Notes: generated by a model from the sequence alone, not told the origin. A stretch of 64,000 nucleotides of DNA from Alphaproteobacteria bacterium (GCA_024278855.1 JAJRSJ010000022.1:49697-113696); one strand, 5' to 3'. Counted from the stretch's first letter, positions 17,579 to 26,957 are shown. Numbers and translations: made by a program.

Positions 17579-19146
17579 AAATATGTTTGTGGGCAAAGTT
17601 CTTTGTCTTTGAAGACACAGGCCTCCGACAGGGTTGCATCACAAAACGCACAAAGAGCTTTTGGGTCGGGTTTGGTGATTTTATCGTTTTGGATGCGAAA
17701 GCCTTTATTTTTAAAGCGCTTCAAAGTACGCGAAAACGTCTCGGGCGTCATATCCAGATAAGACGCTATTGTTGATTTATCATACGGCAGGGTGACCGCA
17801 TTTCCTTTACCGCCACTTTGTTCCATACCCAGTTTTAGCAAGAACCAACCAACCCGCTCGGTGGCAGTTTTAAGCCGCGAATGTTCAATTTGTTGGATCA
17901 GCCCTTGGGAACGCATTGACAAACCACCAATCATATTCAGAGCAAGGCTTCGATTGTCAGCAAGGCTTTGCCGGATAACTGGGGCAGGTAAAGATAGTAT
18001 TTTAGCATCTTGAACTACTTGGGCACTGACCAATGAGGGTGTATCTAAAAATACCGCCGCTTCCATGAGGCTGTCCCCAGCTGACAACATTTGCAAAACT
18101 GCTTCATCGCCCGCTTCTGTGCTTTTATAGAGTTTAACCCACCCCCCCAATATAAGGTAATAGCGCGACAGTATTTCACCCTGCATGAACAAGAGCTTGC
18201 CTTTTTCATATTTAAGAATTGCTGCATGGCCCAACAATTGGGTAAGGTCTTTCTCATTCAATTTGGAAAAAATCGGCAATGTCTTAATAACTGCTATATG
18301 CTGTTCAAGTTTGATTGGTACTTCAGTACGGGTTTTAGTTGGTTTGGGCCGATTTGCTTTGGGGGGCAAGCTGTTAACAAGGTCGGTTTCCGCACAACGC
18401 ATCCTGTCGATTTTTCCGGTTAGAAGTTCGAACCAGGTTATGGGAGACAAAGCTTCCAAATATTTCGCCTTTTCGCCGTCTTTAAGCTGGGTATGGATTG
18501 ATTCCAGTACTTCCATCACATATCCGCCAAGGCTATCTTTGACTTCACGCTTTTGGCGCTTTGTTGCCAGTGACATAAATGCGCGCTTATAGGCAGATTG
18601 TTCTTCTATGAGCGAGAGCATACGTTCTGTAAATTCGCGGTTTTTAAACACCTTGGAACAAAATCCATGCGCCCCCCAGGCCCGTTCGCGGCCTACCCGT
18701 TCTTTCCACTGTAAAAAATTGGAATAGGCGGTGACTTTCGCCGGGCTGACATTTTCTATAAAAAGAGCGGTTTCAATATTAAGTTCAATTGTCGGGTAGA
18801 TGAATGTATAGGTGTAGGCATTAACGGCTTGAGCAAATTCGGCTGTTCCCGCTTGAATACTTTCGCGCAGCGCCATAAGATTGTGTTTATTTTTATTAAC
18901 CGCATCAAGTTTCTTACTCCAACGCTTCGCCTCTGATTCTGGTACCGCGCCCAAGATATGTTCAAGTGCGGCAATGCTGTCATTTGTTGAGCAATAGTGC
19001 GCACGCAATTCGTCAGGAAAGATCTCACCATCACTATCAGCAAATAATGCCGTAAGCCCGCGTTCAATTTGTAGTTGGTGTGTCAGACCGCCTAATGCAC
19101 GAAGTAACAATATGGTTGCCGATTCTTGCGGTACATCAATTTTCAT
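17572..19146 (-). CDS. Nitrate-sensing (NIT) domain fused to a CRP/FNR-type transcription factor
   Basis: The 524-residue cytosolic protein is built in two halves. Residues about 1-260 are all-helical with LQIERGLT (E28-R29-G30) and KERVGRERAWG, hallmarks of the NIT nitrate/nitrite-sensing domain. Residues about 285-495 are a CRP/FNR effector domain and winged helix; the recognition helix reads ETFSR (E469, S472, R473), the same E-x-x-S-R that lets FNR read TTGAT/C half sites. The N-terminal iron-sulfur cysteines of FNR are absent. Instead the last 26 residues hold C499-x2-C-x7-C-x7-C518, which could bind a metal. It lies divergent to narK1 and beside narGHJI, so it most likely activates nitrate respiration when nitrate is present. 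Confidence 0.85.
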   Translation of the reverse strand: MKIDVPQESATILLLRALGGLTHQLQIERGLTALFADSDGEIFPDELRAHYCSTNDSIAALEHILGAVPESEAKRWSKKLDAVNKNKHNLMALRESIQAGTAEFAQAVNAYTYTFIYPTIELNIETALFIENVSPAKVTAYSNFLQWKERVGRERAWGAHGFCSKVFKNREFTERMLSLIEEQSAYKRAFMSLATKRQKREVKDSLGGYVMEVLESIHTQLKDGEKAKYLEALSPITWFELLTGKIDRMRCAETDLVNSLPPKANRPKPTKTRTEVPIKLEQHIAVIKTLPIFSKLNEKDLTQLLGHAAILKYEKGKLLFMQGEILSRYYLILGGWVKLYKSTEAGDEAVLQMLSAGDSLMEAAVFLDTPSLVSAQVVQDAKILSLPAPVIRQSLADNRSLALNMIGGLSMRSQGLIQQIEHSRLKTATERVGWFLLKLGMEQSGGKGNAVTLPYDKSTIASYLDMTPETFSRTLKRFKNKGFRIQNDKITKPDPKALCAFCDATLSEACVFKDKELCPQTYLT

Positions 19147-19214
19147 GAATTATGTTTACTGGCAAAATTGACGCGAGGCTATAGTTTTTCAAAAAAAAGT
19201 AAATTTGGCTTAAT

Positions 19215-19228
19215 TTGATATAGGTCAA
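19215..19228. promoter_or_regulatory. FNR-type box upstream of narK1
   Basis: TTGAT-ATAG-GTCAA matches the FNR/DNR palindrome (TTGAY-N4-RTCAA). A -10-like CATAAA starts 29.5 bases from the box centre (19251), the spacing of a class II activated promoter. The box lies in the gap between the divergent NIT-CRP gene and narK1. Confidence 0.8.
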
Positions 19229-19301
19229 ACTTATTTCCGTTCAGCTTCGCCATAAAGTGCGTGGCTCGTTGGGAGTCGATATTAAACCGGAGGGTGTTGA
19301 C

Positions 19302-20777
19302 ATGGAACTTCAAAACAAAGCCACAAGACTTTGGGGTGATTTTTTACGCGTAGATAAGGTGCAAATTAGAACATTCCACGTGACGTGGTTAACATTCTTT
19401 TTGTGTTTCTTTGCCTGGTTTGGCATTGCGCCTTTAATGGTGGTTGTGCGCGAAGAGCTTAGCCTGACCAAAGATCAAATCGGCTGGACAATTATTGGCG
19501 CGGTCTCCGCCACGGTTTTTGCCCGAATACTGATCGGCTATTTTTGTGACCGTTACGGGCCGCGATTAACCTATACTTGGTTGCTAATTTTCGCCGCTTT
19601 CCCGGTTATGGGTATCGGGTTTGCCCACGATTTCACCACTTTTTTGATTTTTAGAATCCTCATCGGTGTCATTGGTGCTTCATTTGTCATCACCCAATAC
19701 CATACAATCAATATGTTCGCACCAAATGTGGTCGGCCAAGCCCAGGCGACCAGTGCTGGTTGGGGTAATTTAGGCGGTGGTGTCACACAATTCATTATGC
19801 CCATGATTTTCTCGGTCTTTGTTGTCGGCTTTGGTGTCAATGAAGCCTTTGGCTGGCGCGCCTCTATGGTGGTGGCCGGCATGGCGATTTTTGTCATGGG
19901 CTTTGTGTATTACTTCTTCACACAAGACGCACCGGACGGTAGTTACAAGGAACTCCGCGCCCAAGGAAAAATGCCGCCTGCCGGTCAGGCGAAAGGTAAT
20001 TTCGCTGACGCACTCAAAGATTACCGGGTTTGGTTGCTGTTCTTTATATATGCAGCATGTTTTGGTATTGAGCTGACGATTTTGGGTACGCTGGCCATGT
20101 ATATGTTTGATTATTTTGGCCTAAGCTTGGTGACAGCGGGTCTGGTAGCGGCAAGTTTTGGTTTGATGAACTTGTTTGCCAGAACCCTAGGCGGTATTTT
20201 TGGCGATAACTGCGCCTCGCTGTGGGGGCTGAAAGGCCGCGCCACATGGCTGTTTATTGTCTTGTTCATCGAAGGTCTAGCCTTAATGTTGTTCTCACAA
20301 ATGAATGTGTTATTTCTTGCCATTCCGACCCTGTTACTATTTTCATTGTTTGTGCAGATGTCCGAAGGGGCAACTTTCTCGGTCGTGCCATTTATTTCCA
20401 AAAAATCTTTGGGCGCGGTCGCCGGTGTTGTTGGCGCGGGCGGTAATGTCGGCGCGGTTACATTCGGGTTTTTGTTCAAAGGTGATATCAGTTGGGACAC
20501 CGCCTATCTTATTCTGGGCGCATTTGTCATGATTGCATCATTTTCAGCCCTGTTCATTCGTTTCACTAAACAAGACGAAATTGAAGCTGAAGAGCGCTTT
20601 GACAAGGGTTATACACAGCACAGAAAAGAAGCCGCCCGCAAGCATCTTGAGGTTTTGGGGATGAGCGACGAGGATATTGACGATGTTAAAATCTTTGGCA
20701 GCCGCCAAGCCTATGCATATAAACGCCTCGAAACATTGGGGGTCGATATGACAAATTTGAAATTGAAAAACGACTAG
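19302..20777 (+). CDS. narK: Nitrate/nitrite transporter, NarK1 type
   Basis: The 491-residue major facilitator protein has 12 predicted helices. It begins with FHVTWLTFFLCFFAWFGIAPLM, carries the nitrate signature GWGNLGGGVTQFIMPMIF, and in its second half has AGVVGAGGNVGAVTFGFLFK. NarK1-type members are thought to bring nitrate into the cell by proton symport. I use the ATG at 19302 because GGAGG lies 8 bases before it; a GTG further upstream has no such site. A C-terminal cytosolic tail of about 70 charged residues follows the last helix. Confidence 0.9.
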   Translation: MELQNKATRLWGDFLRVDKVQIRTFHVTWLTFFLCFFAWFGIAPLMVVVREELSLTKDQIGWTIIGAVSATVFARILIGYFCDRYGPRLTYTWLLIFAAFPVMGIGFAHDFTTFLIFRILIGVIGASFVITQYHTINMFAPNVVGQAQATSAGWGNLGGGVTQFIMPMIFSVFVVGFGVNEAFGWRASMVVAGMAIFVMGFVYYFFTQDAPDGSYKELRAQGKMPPAGQAKGNFADALKDYRVWLLFFIYAACFGIELTILGTLAMYMFDYFGLSLVTAGLVAASFGLMNLFARTLGGIFGDNCASLWGLKGRATWLFIVLFIEGLALMLFSQMNVLFLAIPTLLLFSLFVQMSEGATFSVVPFISKKSLGAVAGVVGAGGNVGAVTFGFLFKGDISWDTAYLILGAFVMIASFSALFIRFTKQDEIEAEERFDKGYTQHRKEAARKHLEVLGMSDEDIDDVKIFGSRQAYAYKRLETLGVDMTNLKLKND

Positions 20778-20796
20778 ATTTTTCTGAACCATGCGG

Positions 20797-20824
20797 AAAA
20801 CGGGGGTTTTGCCCCCGTTTTTTT
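20797..20824 (+). terminator. Rho-independent terminator of narK1
   Basis: AAAACGGGGG (20797-20806) pairs with CCCCCGTTTT (20812-20821) around a 5-base loop and is followed by more Ts. It ends the narK1 transcript 20 bases after the stop codon. Confidence 0.9.
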
Positions 20825-20849
20825 ATGCCGGCTCCAAATATGACGGGTT

Positions 20850-20984
20850 TTGTGTATAGTCAAATATGGATTGCCCAACCTTAGGTATATAAAGGCGGCG
20901 ACTTATTAGGCCAGAGCATACGCCTATCATCTTAAATGACTAAGTGGGAAAATGAAGCAAGACAGCCCCCTAACTTATATCTTC
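20850..20984 (+). other. Vestigial second copy of the narK2 promoter, leader and start codon
   Basis: This segment lines up with 21386-21510 in front of narK2. It has a decayed box TTGTG-TATA-GTCAA (20850-20863), a TATAAAGG element, and a leader sharing CTTA-TAGGCC--AGCA-ACGCCTATCA with the functional copy. A ribosome site (GTGGGA) and an ATG at 20952 follow. After MKQD the frame reads through only 11 codons to a TGA. Both leaders can form a short stem TAGGC/GCCTA. It looks like the remains of a duplicated narK-type gene. Confidence 0.6.
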
Positions 20985-21212
20985 TGATTTCTTGGAGATA
21001 TAGGGCAGTATGTGAGCAAACCCCATGAGCAGATACATCAACCACATACTGGTCAGCAGGCTTGGTTGCGCGGGAGCCATTTCCATCGTGTGGCCCATAT
21101 TGCTGTGCAGTGCATGTCCGCCACCATTTCGCTCCGCCATAAAATTGATATAGGCAAGGATAAAAAACATCGGCGTGACACCGTACCTTATTATAGATCT
21201 AATAATGCCCAT
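20970..21212 (-). CDS. Small membrane protein with a His/Met-rich loop
   Basis: The 80-residue product starts at the ATG at 21212, preceded by GGAGGCGCAATC. It has two predicted transmembrane helices (GVTPMFFILAYINFM and SLLTSMWLMYLLMGFAHILPYI) joined by a loop rich in His and Met (GGGHALHSNMGHTMEM), which could bind copper or another soft metal. The family is unknown to me. It sits inside the nitrate island between narK1 and narK2, on the opposite strand, and shares the intergenic region that holds the narK2 FNR-type box. A role in nitrate respiration is only suggested by place. Confidence 0.6.
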   Translation of the reverse strand: MGIIRSIIRYGVTPMFFILAYINFMAERNGGGHALHSNMGHTMEMAPAQPSLLTSMWLMYLLMGFAHILPYISKKSEDIS

Positions 21213-21385
21213 GATTGCGCCTCCGTATTCTAAATAACCAACGTAGAATATTTGCCAGAACATAGCGGGCTATAAATGACAATGCGCCAAAGTGCCGCAC
21301 ACAAACCTAGCCTAGGAGGCTATGGAAACTATAGGCATTTCTATCCATAAAAATAATAAAATATGATTTCGAAAAATGAGAGGTA

Positions 21386-21399
21386 TTGACATAGGTCAA
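21386..21399. promoter_or_regulatory. FNR-type box upstream of narK2-narGHJI
   Basis: TTGAC-ATAG-GTCAA is a perfect palindrome in its half sites. CATAAA begins at 21422, again 29.5 bases from the box centre, exactly as in front of narK1. It should control narK2 and probably the whole narGHJI operon. Confidence 0.85.
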
Positions 21400-21485
21400 A
21401 CACGCGCTCTTCAAGAACCGGCATAAAGGTGACGGCTTAATAGGCCGAAGCAGACGCCTATCAATTTGAAAAGGGAGAGCTAGCA

Positions 21486-23093
21486 ATGGCAAAAGACTTA
21501 TATGACTGGGACCCGGAAAACGAGGCCCAATGGAACGCGACCGGCAAGAAAATTGCCACGCGAAATTTATGGATTTCAATTCCGGCGCTGCTGTGCGGTT
21601 TTGCGGTCTGGCTATATTGGGGCATTATCACGGTGCAGATGATCAATCTGGGTTACCCGTTTGAGAAATCCCAATTATTCACTTTGGCGGCGATTGCCGG
21701 GCTGACCGGCGCAACATTGCGCATCCCCTCAACCTTTTTCATTCGCCTCGCAGGCGGGAAAAATACGATTTTCTTGACCACTGCTTTATTGATCATTCCG
21801 GCACTTGGTACCGGGTTTTTACTACAAAACCCTGATACGCCTATCTGGCAGTTCCAGCTAATGGCACTCTTGTCCGGTATTGGCGGCGGTAATTTCTCGG
21901 CCTCCATGTCCAATATCAGTTTCTTTTACCCCAAAAAAGTTCAGGGGTATTCGCTGGGCATGAATGCGGGGCTAGGTAATTTTGGTGTCACCACCATGCA
22001 AATTGTTATCCCGCTTGTGATGACTGTTGGCATGTTCGGCGGCACGGCTTTGACCTTGAAAGCCACATCCGGCACATTGATCGGTAAAATTGCAGCAGGC
22101 ACAGATACTTACCTGCACAATGCCGGGTTTATCTGGGCAGCGGTTCTTATCCCCATCGTCATCGCGATCTGGATTGGTATGAATAATATCAAGGCTGACC
22201 ATGTTTCGCCCAATATCAAATCGCCCTTTGGTGCCTTTGCCAAAATCCTGGGCATGTTGCTCATCGGCTTTATCACCGCAACATTTGGCCTGTGGTTGAT
22301 GTTGCCTGCGGACGTGGGCGGTTCGGGTATCATGCTGTCCAAATGGCTTGTCCTGCCTATCGTTGTTATCTTGACGGTTTTTGCCCTACGCATGATCCCC
22401 GGCACTATCGGGCACAGTCTCAAACACCAATATAAAATCTTCAATAACAAACACACTTGGGCCATGACCATAATCTATACCATGACCTTTGGCTCATTCA
22501 TTGGTTATGCGGTGGCTTTCGGACTTGCTATCAAAGTCATATTCGGCTTCCAGCACATTATGGTTGACGGCATTATGACTCACGGAACTCCAAACCCGGA
22601 CGGGCCGTCGGCTTTGATGTTTGCCTGGACGGGGCCGTTTATCGGCGCACTTATCCGACCTCTTGGTGGCATGGTTTCCGATAAAATCGGCGGAGCGAAA
22701 GTGACGCAGATCATATCTTTCATCATGGTCGGTTCGGCGCTTGGTGTAGCCTATTTCATGAAGCAAGCCTATGTTTCACAAACACCTCAGGACTATTTCG
22801 TACCGTTCATGATCTTGTTCCTGATCTTGTTTGCCGCTACCGGCATTGGCAATGGCTCGACCTTTAAGACCATTGCGGTGGTGTTCGACAAAGAGCAAGC
22901 CGGGCCTGTACTTGGCTGGACGGCAGCGATTGGTGCTTACGGCGCATTTATCATTCCCAAAGTGTTCGGCGAGCAGATCAAAGCCACAACACCGGAATAT
23001 GCGCTCTACGGGTTCGCGGCATTTTATGTGTTGTGCATCATCATTAACTGGTGGTTCTATTTGCGACCTAACGCATATGTGAAAAATCCTTAA
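21486..23093 (+). CDS. narK: Nitrate/nitrite transporter, NarK2 type
   Basis: The 535-residue major facilitator protein has about 12-14 predicted helices. The signature GIGGGNFSASMSNISFFYPKKVQGYSLGMNAGLGNFGVTTMQ is typical of nitrate porters. NarK2-type members exchange nitrate for nitrite, which suits a gene directly in front of narG. GGGAGAG precedes the ATG. Together with narK1 it gives the cell both a symporter and an antiporter, in separate genes rather than the fused form seen in Paracoccus. Confidence 0.9.
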   Translation: MAKDLYDWDPENEAQWNATGKKIATRNLWISIPALLCGFAVWLYWGIITVQMINLGYPFEKSQLFTLAAIAGLTGATLRIPSTFFIRLAGGKNTIFLTTALLIIPALGTGFLLQNPDTPIWQFQLMALLSGIGGGNFSASMSNISFFYPKKVQGYSLGMNAGLGNFGVTTMQIVIPLVMTVGMFGGTALTLKATSGTLIGKIAAGTDTYLHNAGFIWAAVLIPIVIAIWIGMNNIKADHVSPNIKSPFGAFAKILGMLLIGFITATFGLWLMLPADVGGSGIMLSKWLVLPIVVILTVFALRMIPGTIGHSLKHQYKIFNNKHTWAMTIIYTMTFGSFIGYAVAFGLAIKVIFGFQHIMVDGIMTHGTPNPDGPSALMFAWTGPFIGALIRPLGGMVSDKIGGAKVTQIISFIMVGSALGVAYFMKQAYVSQTPQDYFVPFMILFLILFAATGIGNGSTFKTIAVVFDKEQAGPVLGWTAAIGAYGAFIIPKVFGEQIKATTPEYALYGFAAFYVLCIIINWWFYLRPNAYVKNP

Positions 23094-23106
23094 ACCGTAA
23101 ACCAAA

Positions 23107-23132
23107 CCTACCCCTGTTTCGGCAGGGGTAGG
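23107..23132 (+). other. Hairpin between narK2 and narG
   Basis: CCTACCCCTG (23107-23116) and CAGGGGTAGG (23123-23132) form a perfect 10-bp stem with a 6-base loop. No T-run follows, so it is more likely an RNA processing or stability element, or a partial terminator, that sets the ratio of transporter to reductase message. Confidence 0.6.
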
Positions 23133-23162
23133 CAGACACTAATTATTTTGCAGGAGACCAAG

Positions 23163-26100
23163 ATGGGTCATTTTATCGACAGACTTACATATTTTTCCAA
23201 AATCGACGGCAAATTTGCGGGTGGTCACGGTATCACTACCAAAGAGAACCGAAGTTGGGAACGGGCCTACCGGGATCGTTGGGCTCATGATAAAATTGTG
23301 CGTTCGACCCACGGCGTTAATTGTACCGGGTCTTGTTCATGGAAAATCTACGTTAAAAACGGCCTTGTCACCTGGGAAACTCAGCAGACGGATTACCCGC
23401 GAACCCGCCCCGATATGCCCAATCACGAACCGCGTGGGTGTTCAAGGGGCGCGTCTTATTCTTGGTATTTGTATTCCGCTGCACGGCTGAAATTTCCACT
23501 TGTGCGCTCACGGCTCTTAAAAGCATACCGGGCCGCAAAGCAAGTCCATCCCAATCCTGTCAATGCTTGGGCCAGTATTATGGACGACCCTATAAAGGCC
23601 AATGACTACAAAAAAATGCGCGGGCTTGGCGGTTTTGTACGCGGCGAATGGGACGAAATGAACGAGCTGATTGCGGCGGCCAACATCTATACTGTCAAAA
23701 CCTACGGCCCTGACCGAGTTGTTGGTTTCTCGCCCATTCCCGCCATGTCCATGGTCTCTTACGCGGCCGGTACACGTTATCTGTCCTCGATGGGCGGGAC
23801 GTGTCTTTCATTTTACGATTGGTATTGCGATCTTCCCCCCGCCTCCCCCCAAATTTGGGGGGAGCAAACGGACGTGCCGGAAAGTGCGGACTGGTTTAAC
23901 TCAGGCTATATTATAGCCTGGGGTTCAAACGTACCGCAGACCCGCACACCCGATGCGCATTTCTTTACCGAGGTTCGCTATAAAGGCACGAAAACCGTCA
24001 GCGTCACACCGGACTATTCCGAGGTCGCCAAGCTGACCGATATCTGGCTCAATCCGCGCCAAGGCACGGACGCCGCCATGGCCATGGCTATGGGACATGT
24101 GGTGTTCAAAGAATTTCACCTTGGCAAAAAATCCGAATATTTCGAGGATTATATCCGCAGCTATTCCGACATGCCTATGCTGATTATGATGGAAAAAGAA
24201 GACGGGTATTACAAGCCGGGTCGCACTTTGCGAGCATCCGATTTTACCGGAAATTTGAAAATTAAAAAAAGCGATAATCCCGACTGGTGTCCGACCGTTT
24301 ACGACGAAACCTCGAAATCCGTAGTTTCGCCCAACGGCACGGTTGGCTCACGTTGGGGCAATAAGGGCAATTGGAATCTTGAAGCCAAAGACCGGGCTAC
24401 TGGCAAGGATATCTGGGCGCAGCTCACTTGCATTGATGATCGGGACGAAGTTCTCGGCGTAGCTTTCCCCTATTTCGCCAACCAACCCCATGACCAGAAA
24501 CTGTTCAACCATACCGACCACGAAGATATTCAAGTCCGTAATGTTCCGGTTAGAAAAGTCACATTAAAAGGCAAAAAGACTGCCTATGTGGCCACCGTCT
24601 ATGATTTGATGGCAGCCAATTATGCTATCGACCGTGGTCTTGGCGGTGATAATGTGGCCGCGTCTTATGACGACCATGTACCCTACACCCCCGCATGGCA
24701 AGAAGCCATTACCGGGGTTGACCGGGCCAAGGTTATTCAGGTGGCCAGAGAGTTCGCTGAAAATGCTGACAAGACCCGGGGGCGTTCTATGGTGATTTTG
24801 GGTGCAGCGATCAATCACTGGTATCATATGGATATGATCTATAGAGGCATTATCAATTTGCTGATGATGTGCGGCTGTATCGGGAAATCCGGTGGTGGCT
24901 GGGCTCATTATGTCGGGCAGGAAAAACTTAGACCGCAGACGGGCTGGATACCGCTAGCCTTTGCAACCGACTGGACGCGCCCACCGCGCCAGATGAATTC
25001 CACATCGTATTTTTATAACCACTCAAACCAGTGGCGTTACGAGAAACTAGGCGTGGACGAAATTCTTTCGCCTCTGGCCGACAAAGAGAAATGGGCAGAT
25101 TATTCGCTGATTGATTGTAATGTCCGTTCCGAGCGTATGGGTTGGCTCCCCTCCTCGCCCCAGTTCAAAGACAACCCGCTCGGCTTTAAGGCTAAAGCTG
25201 GCGACAAGGATATCAAGCAATATGTAGTTGACCGGATCAAGTCCGGCGATTTGGAGTTTTGCTGTGAAGACCCGGACCACGAAAACAATTATCCGCGCAA
25301 TATGTTTGTCTGGCGCTCCAATATTTTGGGCAGTTCCGGCAAGGGCCATGAGTATATTTTGAAGCATTTGCTCGGCGCGTCCAACTCCCTGATGAGCGAA
25401 GATATTGGCGAAACGGGCGGGGCTAAACCATCAGAAGTCAAATGGCACGACAAAGCCGTTGAAGGCAAATTGGATCTGGTCATCACCCTTGATTTTCGCA
25501 TGTCCACCACGGCGGTTTATTCAGACATCGTCCTACCCGCCGCCACATGGTATGAGAAAAACGACCTTAACACCTCCGACATGCACCCGTTTATCCATCC
25601 GCTATCCCGCGCCGTTGACCCGGCTTGGGAGAGCCGTTCGGACTGGGATATTTTCAAAGGTTTATCCAAAAAATTCTCTGAATTATGTGACGGGCATTTA
25701 GGTGTGGAAGACGATTTGGTCAGCGTACCAATCCTGCACGATACGCCGGGCGAAATTGGTCAGGCATTTGGCGTCAAGGACTGGAAAAAAGGCGAGTGCG
25801 AACCCGTACCCGGCAAGACTATGCCGAACCTTGTGCCTGTGAAACGCGATTATCCGAACCTGCATAAAATGTTTACCTCCGTTGGCCCACTGCTCGAAAA
25901 ACTCGGCAATGGCGGCAAGGGCATTGGCTGGAAGACCGGAGACGAAATTGATCTGCTGCGCGGACTTAATAAAGTGGTGCGCGAAGAAGGTATCTCCAAG
26001 GGACAGCCGAAGCTTGAAAGCGCCATTGATGCTTGCGAAGTGATTTTAAGTCTGGCCCCCGAAACCAATGGTCAGGTCGCGGTCAAGGCTTGGAAGGCGC

Positions 26101-26957
26101 TGGGTGAATTTACCGGGCGCGAACATACGCATCTGGCCCTGCCCAAACAGGACGAAAAAATCCGCTTCAGGGATGTGCAGGCCCAGCCGCGCAAGATCAT
26201 TTCCTCACCCACATGGTCAGGGCTTGAGGACGAGCATGTCAGCTACAATGCCGGCTATACCAATGTCCATGAGTTGATCCCGTGGCGCACCTTGACGGGT
26301 CGTCAGCAATTTTATCAAGACCATGAATGGATGCGCGATTTCGGTGAGACATTATGTGTTTACAAACCGCCAATATCCACCCGCACCATCAATGACGCCA
26401 TCAAAACCCGTGGGGACAGCACCAAGCAAATCGCCCTGAACTGGATCACCCCGCACCAAAAATGGGGCATTCATTCGACCTATTCCGATAACTTGCTGAT
26501 GCTGACCATGAACAGAGGCGGGCCAATCATTTGGATTTCAGAAATCGACGCCGCCAAAATCGACGTGATCGATAATGACTGGATTGAGGTCTATAATGTT
26601 AACGGCGCTATCTCGGCCCGCGCCGTGGTGTCCCAGCGTGTGCCCGAAGGCATGAGCATGATGTATCACGCTCAGGAAAAAACCATGAATACGCCGGGCA
26701 ATGAAGTCACCGGCAAGCGCGGCGGCATTCACAACTCCGTCACCAAAGCCGTAGTCAAGCCGACCCATATGATCGGCGGTTATGCGCAACTTAGCTGGGG
26801 CTTTAACTATTACGGCACGGTTGGTTCCAACCGCGACGAATTTGTCATCGTCCGCAAAGTGAAGAAACTCGACTGGATGGAAGAGGCTTACGAAGAAGGC
26901 CAGCCCATTAACATTGACCTTGGCAACATTGATCTTAAATTAGGAGCGGCAAAATGA
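23163..26957 (+). CDS. narG: Respiratory nitrate reductase, catalytic alpha subunit
   Basis: The 1264-residue protein reduces nitrate to nitrite with quinol electrons on the cytoplasmic face of the inner membrane. It shows the N-terminal [4Fe-4S] ligands H50-x3-C54-x3-C58 and C93. The molybdenum-ligating Asp is at 223 in YCDLPPASPQIWGEQTDVPES, as Asp222 in E. coli, and the length is close to the 1247 of the E. coli protein. I start at the ATG at 23163 with AGGAG 7 bases upstream; a TTG 15 bases earlier is less likely. It is the first reductase gene of narGHJI, behind narK2. Confidence 0.97.
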   Translation: MGHFIDRLTYFSKIDGKFAGGHGITTKENRSWERAYRDRWAHDKIVRSTHGVNCTGSCSWKIYVKNGLVTWETQQTDYPRTRPDMPNHEPRGCSRGASYSWYLYSAARLKFPLVRSRLLKAYRAAKQVHPNPVNAWASIMDDPIKANDYKKMRGLGGFVRGEWDEMNELIAAANIYTVKTYGPDRVVGFSPIPAMSMVSYAAGTRYLSSMGGTCLSFYDWYCDLPPASPQIWGEQTDVPESADWFNSGYIIAWGSNVPQTRTPDAHFFTEVRYKGTKTVSVTPDYSEVAKLTDIWLNPRQGTDAAMAMAMGHVVFKEFHLGKKSEYFEDYIRSYSDMPMLIMMEKEDGYYKPGRTLRASDFTGNLKIKKSDNPDWCPTVYDETSKSVVSPNGTVGSRWGNKGNWNLEAKDRATGKDIWAQLTCIDDRDEVLGVAFPYFANQPHDQKLFNHTDHEDIQVRNVPVRKVTLKGKKTAYVATVYDLMAANYAIDRGLGGDNVAASYDDHVPYTPAWQEAITGVDRAKVIQVAREFAENADKTRGRSMVILGAAINHWYHMDMIYRGIINLLMMCGCIGKSGGGWAHYVGQEKLRPQTGWIPLAFATDWTRPPRQMNSTSYFYNHSNQWRYEKLGVDEILSPLADKEKWADYSLIDCNVRSERMGWLPSSPQFKDNPLGFKAKAGDKDIKQYVVDRIKSGDLEFCCEDPDHENNYPRNMFVWRSNILGSSGKGHEYILKHLLGASNSLMSEDIGETGGAKPSEVKWHDKAVEGKLDLVITLDFRMSTTAVYSDIVLPAATWYEKNDLNTSDMHPFIHPLSRAVDPAWESRSDWDIFKGLSKKFSELCDGHLGVEDDLVSVPILHDTPGEIGQAFGVKDWKKGECEPVPGKTMPNLVPVKRDYPNLHKMFTSVGPLLEKLGNGGKGIGWKTGDEIDLLRGLNKVVREEGISKGQPKLESAIDACEVILSLAPETNGQVAVKAWKALGEFTGREHTHLALPKQDEKIRFRDVQAQPRKIISSPTWSGLEDEHVSYNAGYTNVHELIPWRTLTGRQQFYQDHEWMRDFGETLCVYKPPISTRTINDAIKTRGDSTKQIALNWITPHQKWGIHSTYSDNLLMLTMNRGGPIIWISEIDAAKIDVIDNDWIEVYNVNGAISARAVVSQRVPEGMSMMYHAQEKTMNTPGNEVTGKRGGIHNSVTKAVVKPTHMIGGYAQLSWGFNYYGTVGSNRDEFVIVRKVKKLDWMEEAYEEGQPINIDLGNIDLKLGAAK
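23843..23864. repeat. 22-bp perfect palindrome inside narG
   Basis: CTCCCCCC-AAATTT-GGGGGGAG is fully self-complementary and lies exactly over the codons for the conserved S-P-Q-I-W-G-E of the active-site loop. The protein sequence is conserved in the family, so this may be chance codon choice, but the homopolymer arms are striking. Confidence 0.8.

Noticed and set aside
17572..19146. An ordinary oxygen-sensing FNR
   Set aside because: The N-terminal cysteine cluster of FNR is missing and a NIT-type domain occupies the N-terminal half.
23238..23500. Mobile element or pseudogene within the nar operon suggested by C/G runs
   Set aside because: narG reads through without a break, and the runs fall on conserved codons.
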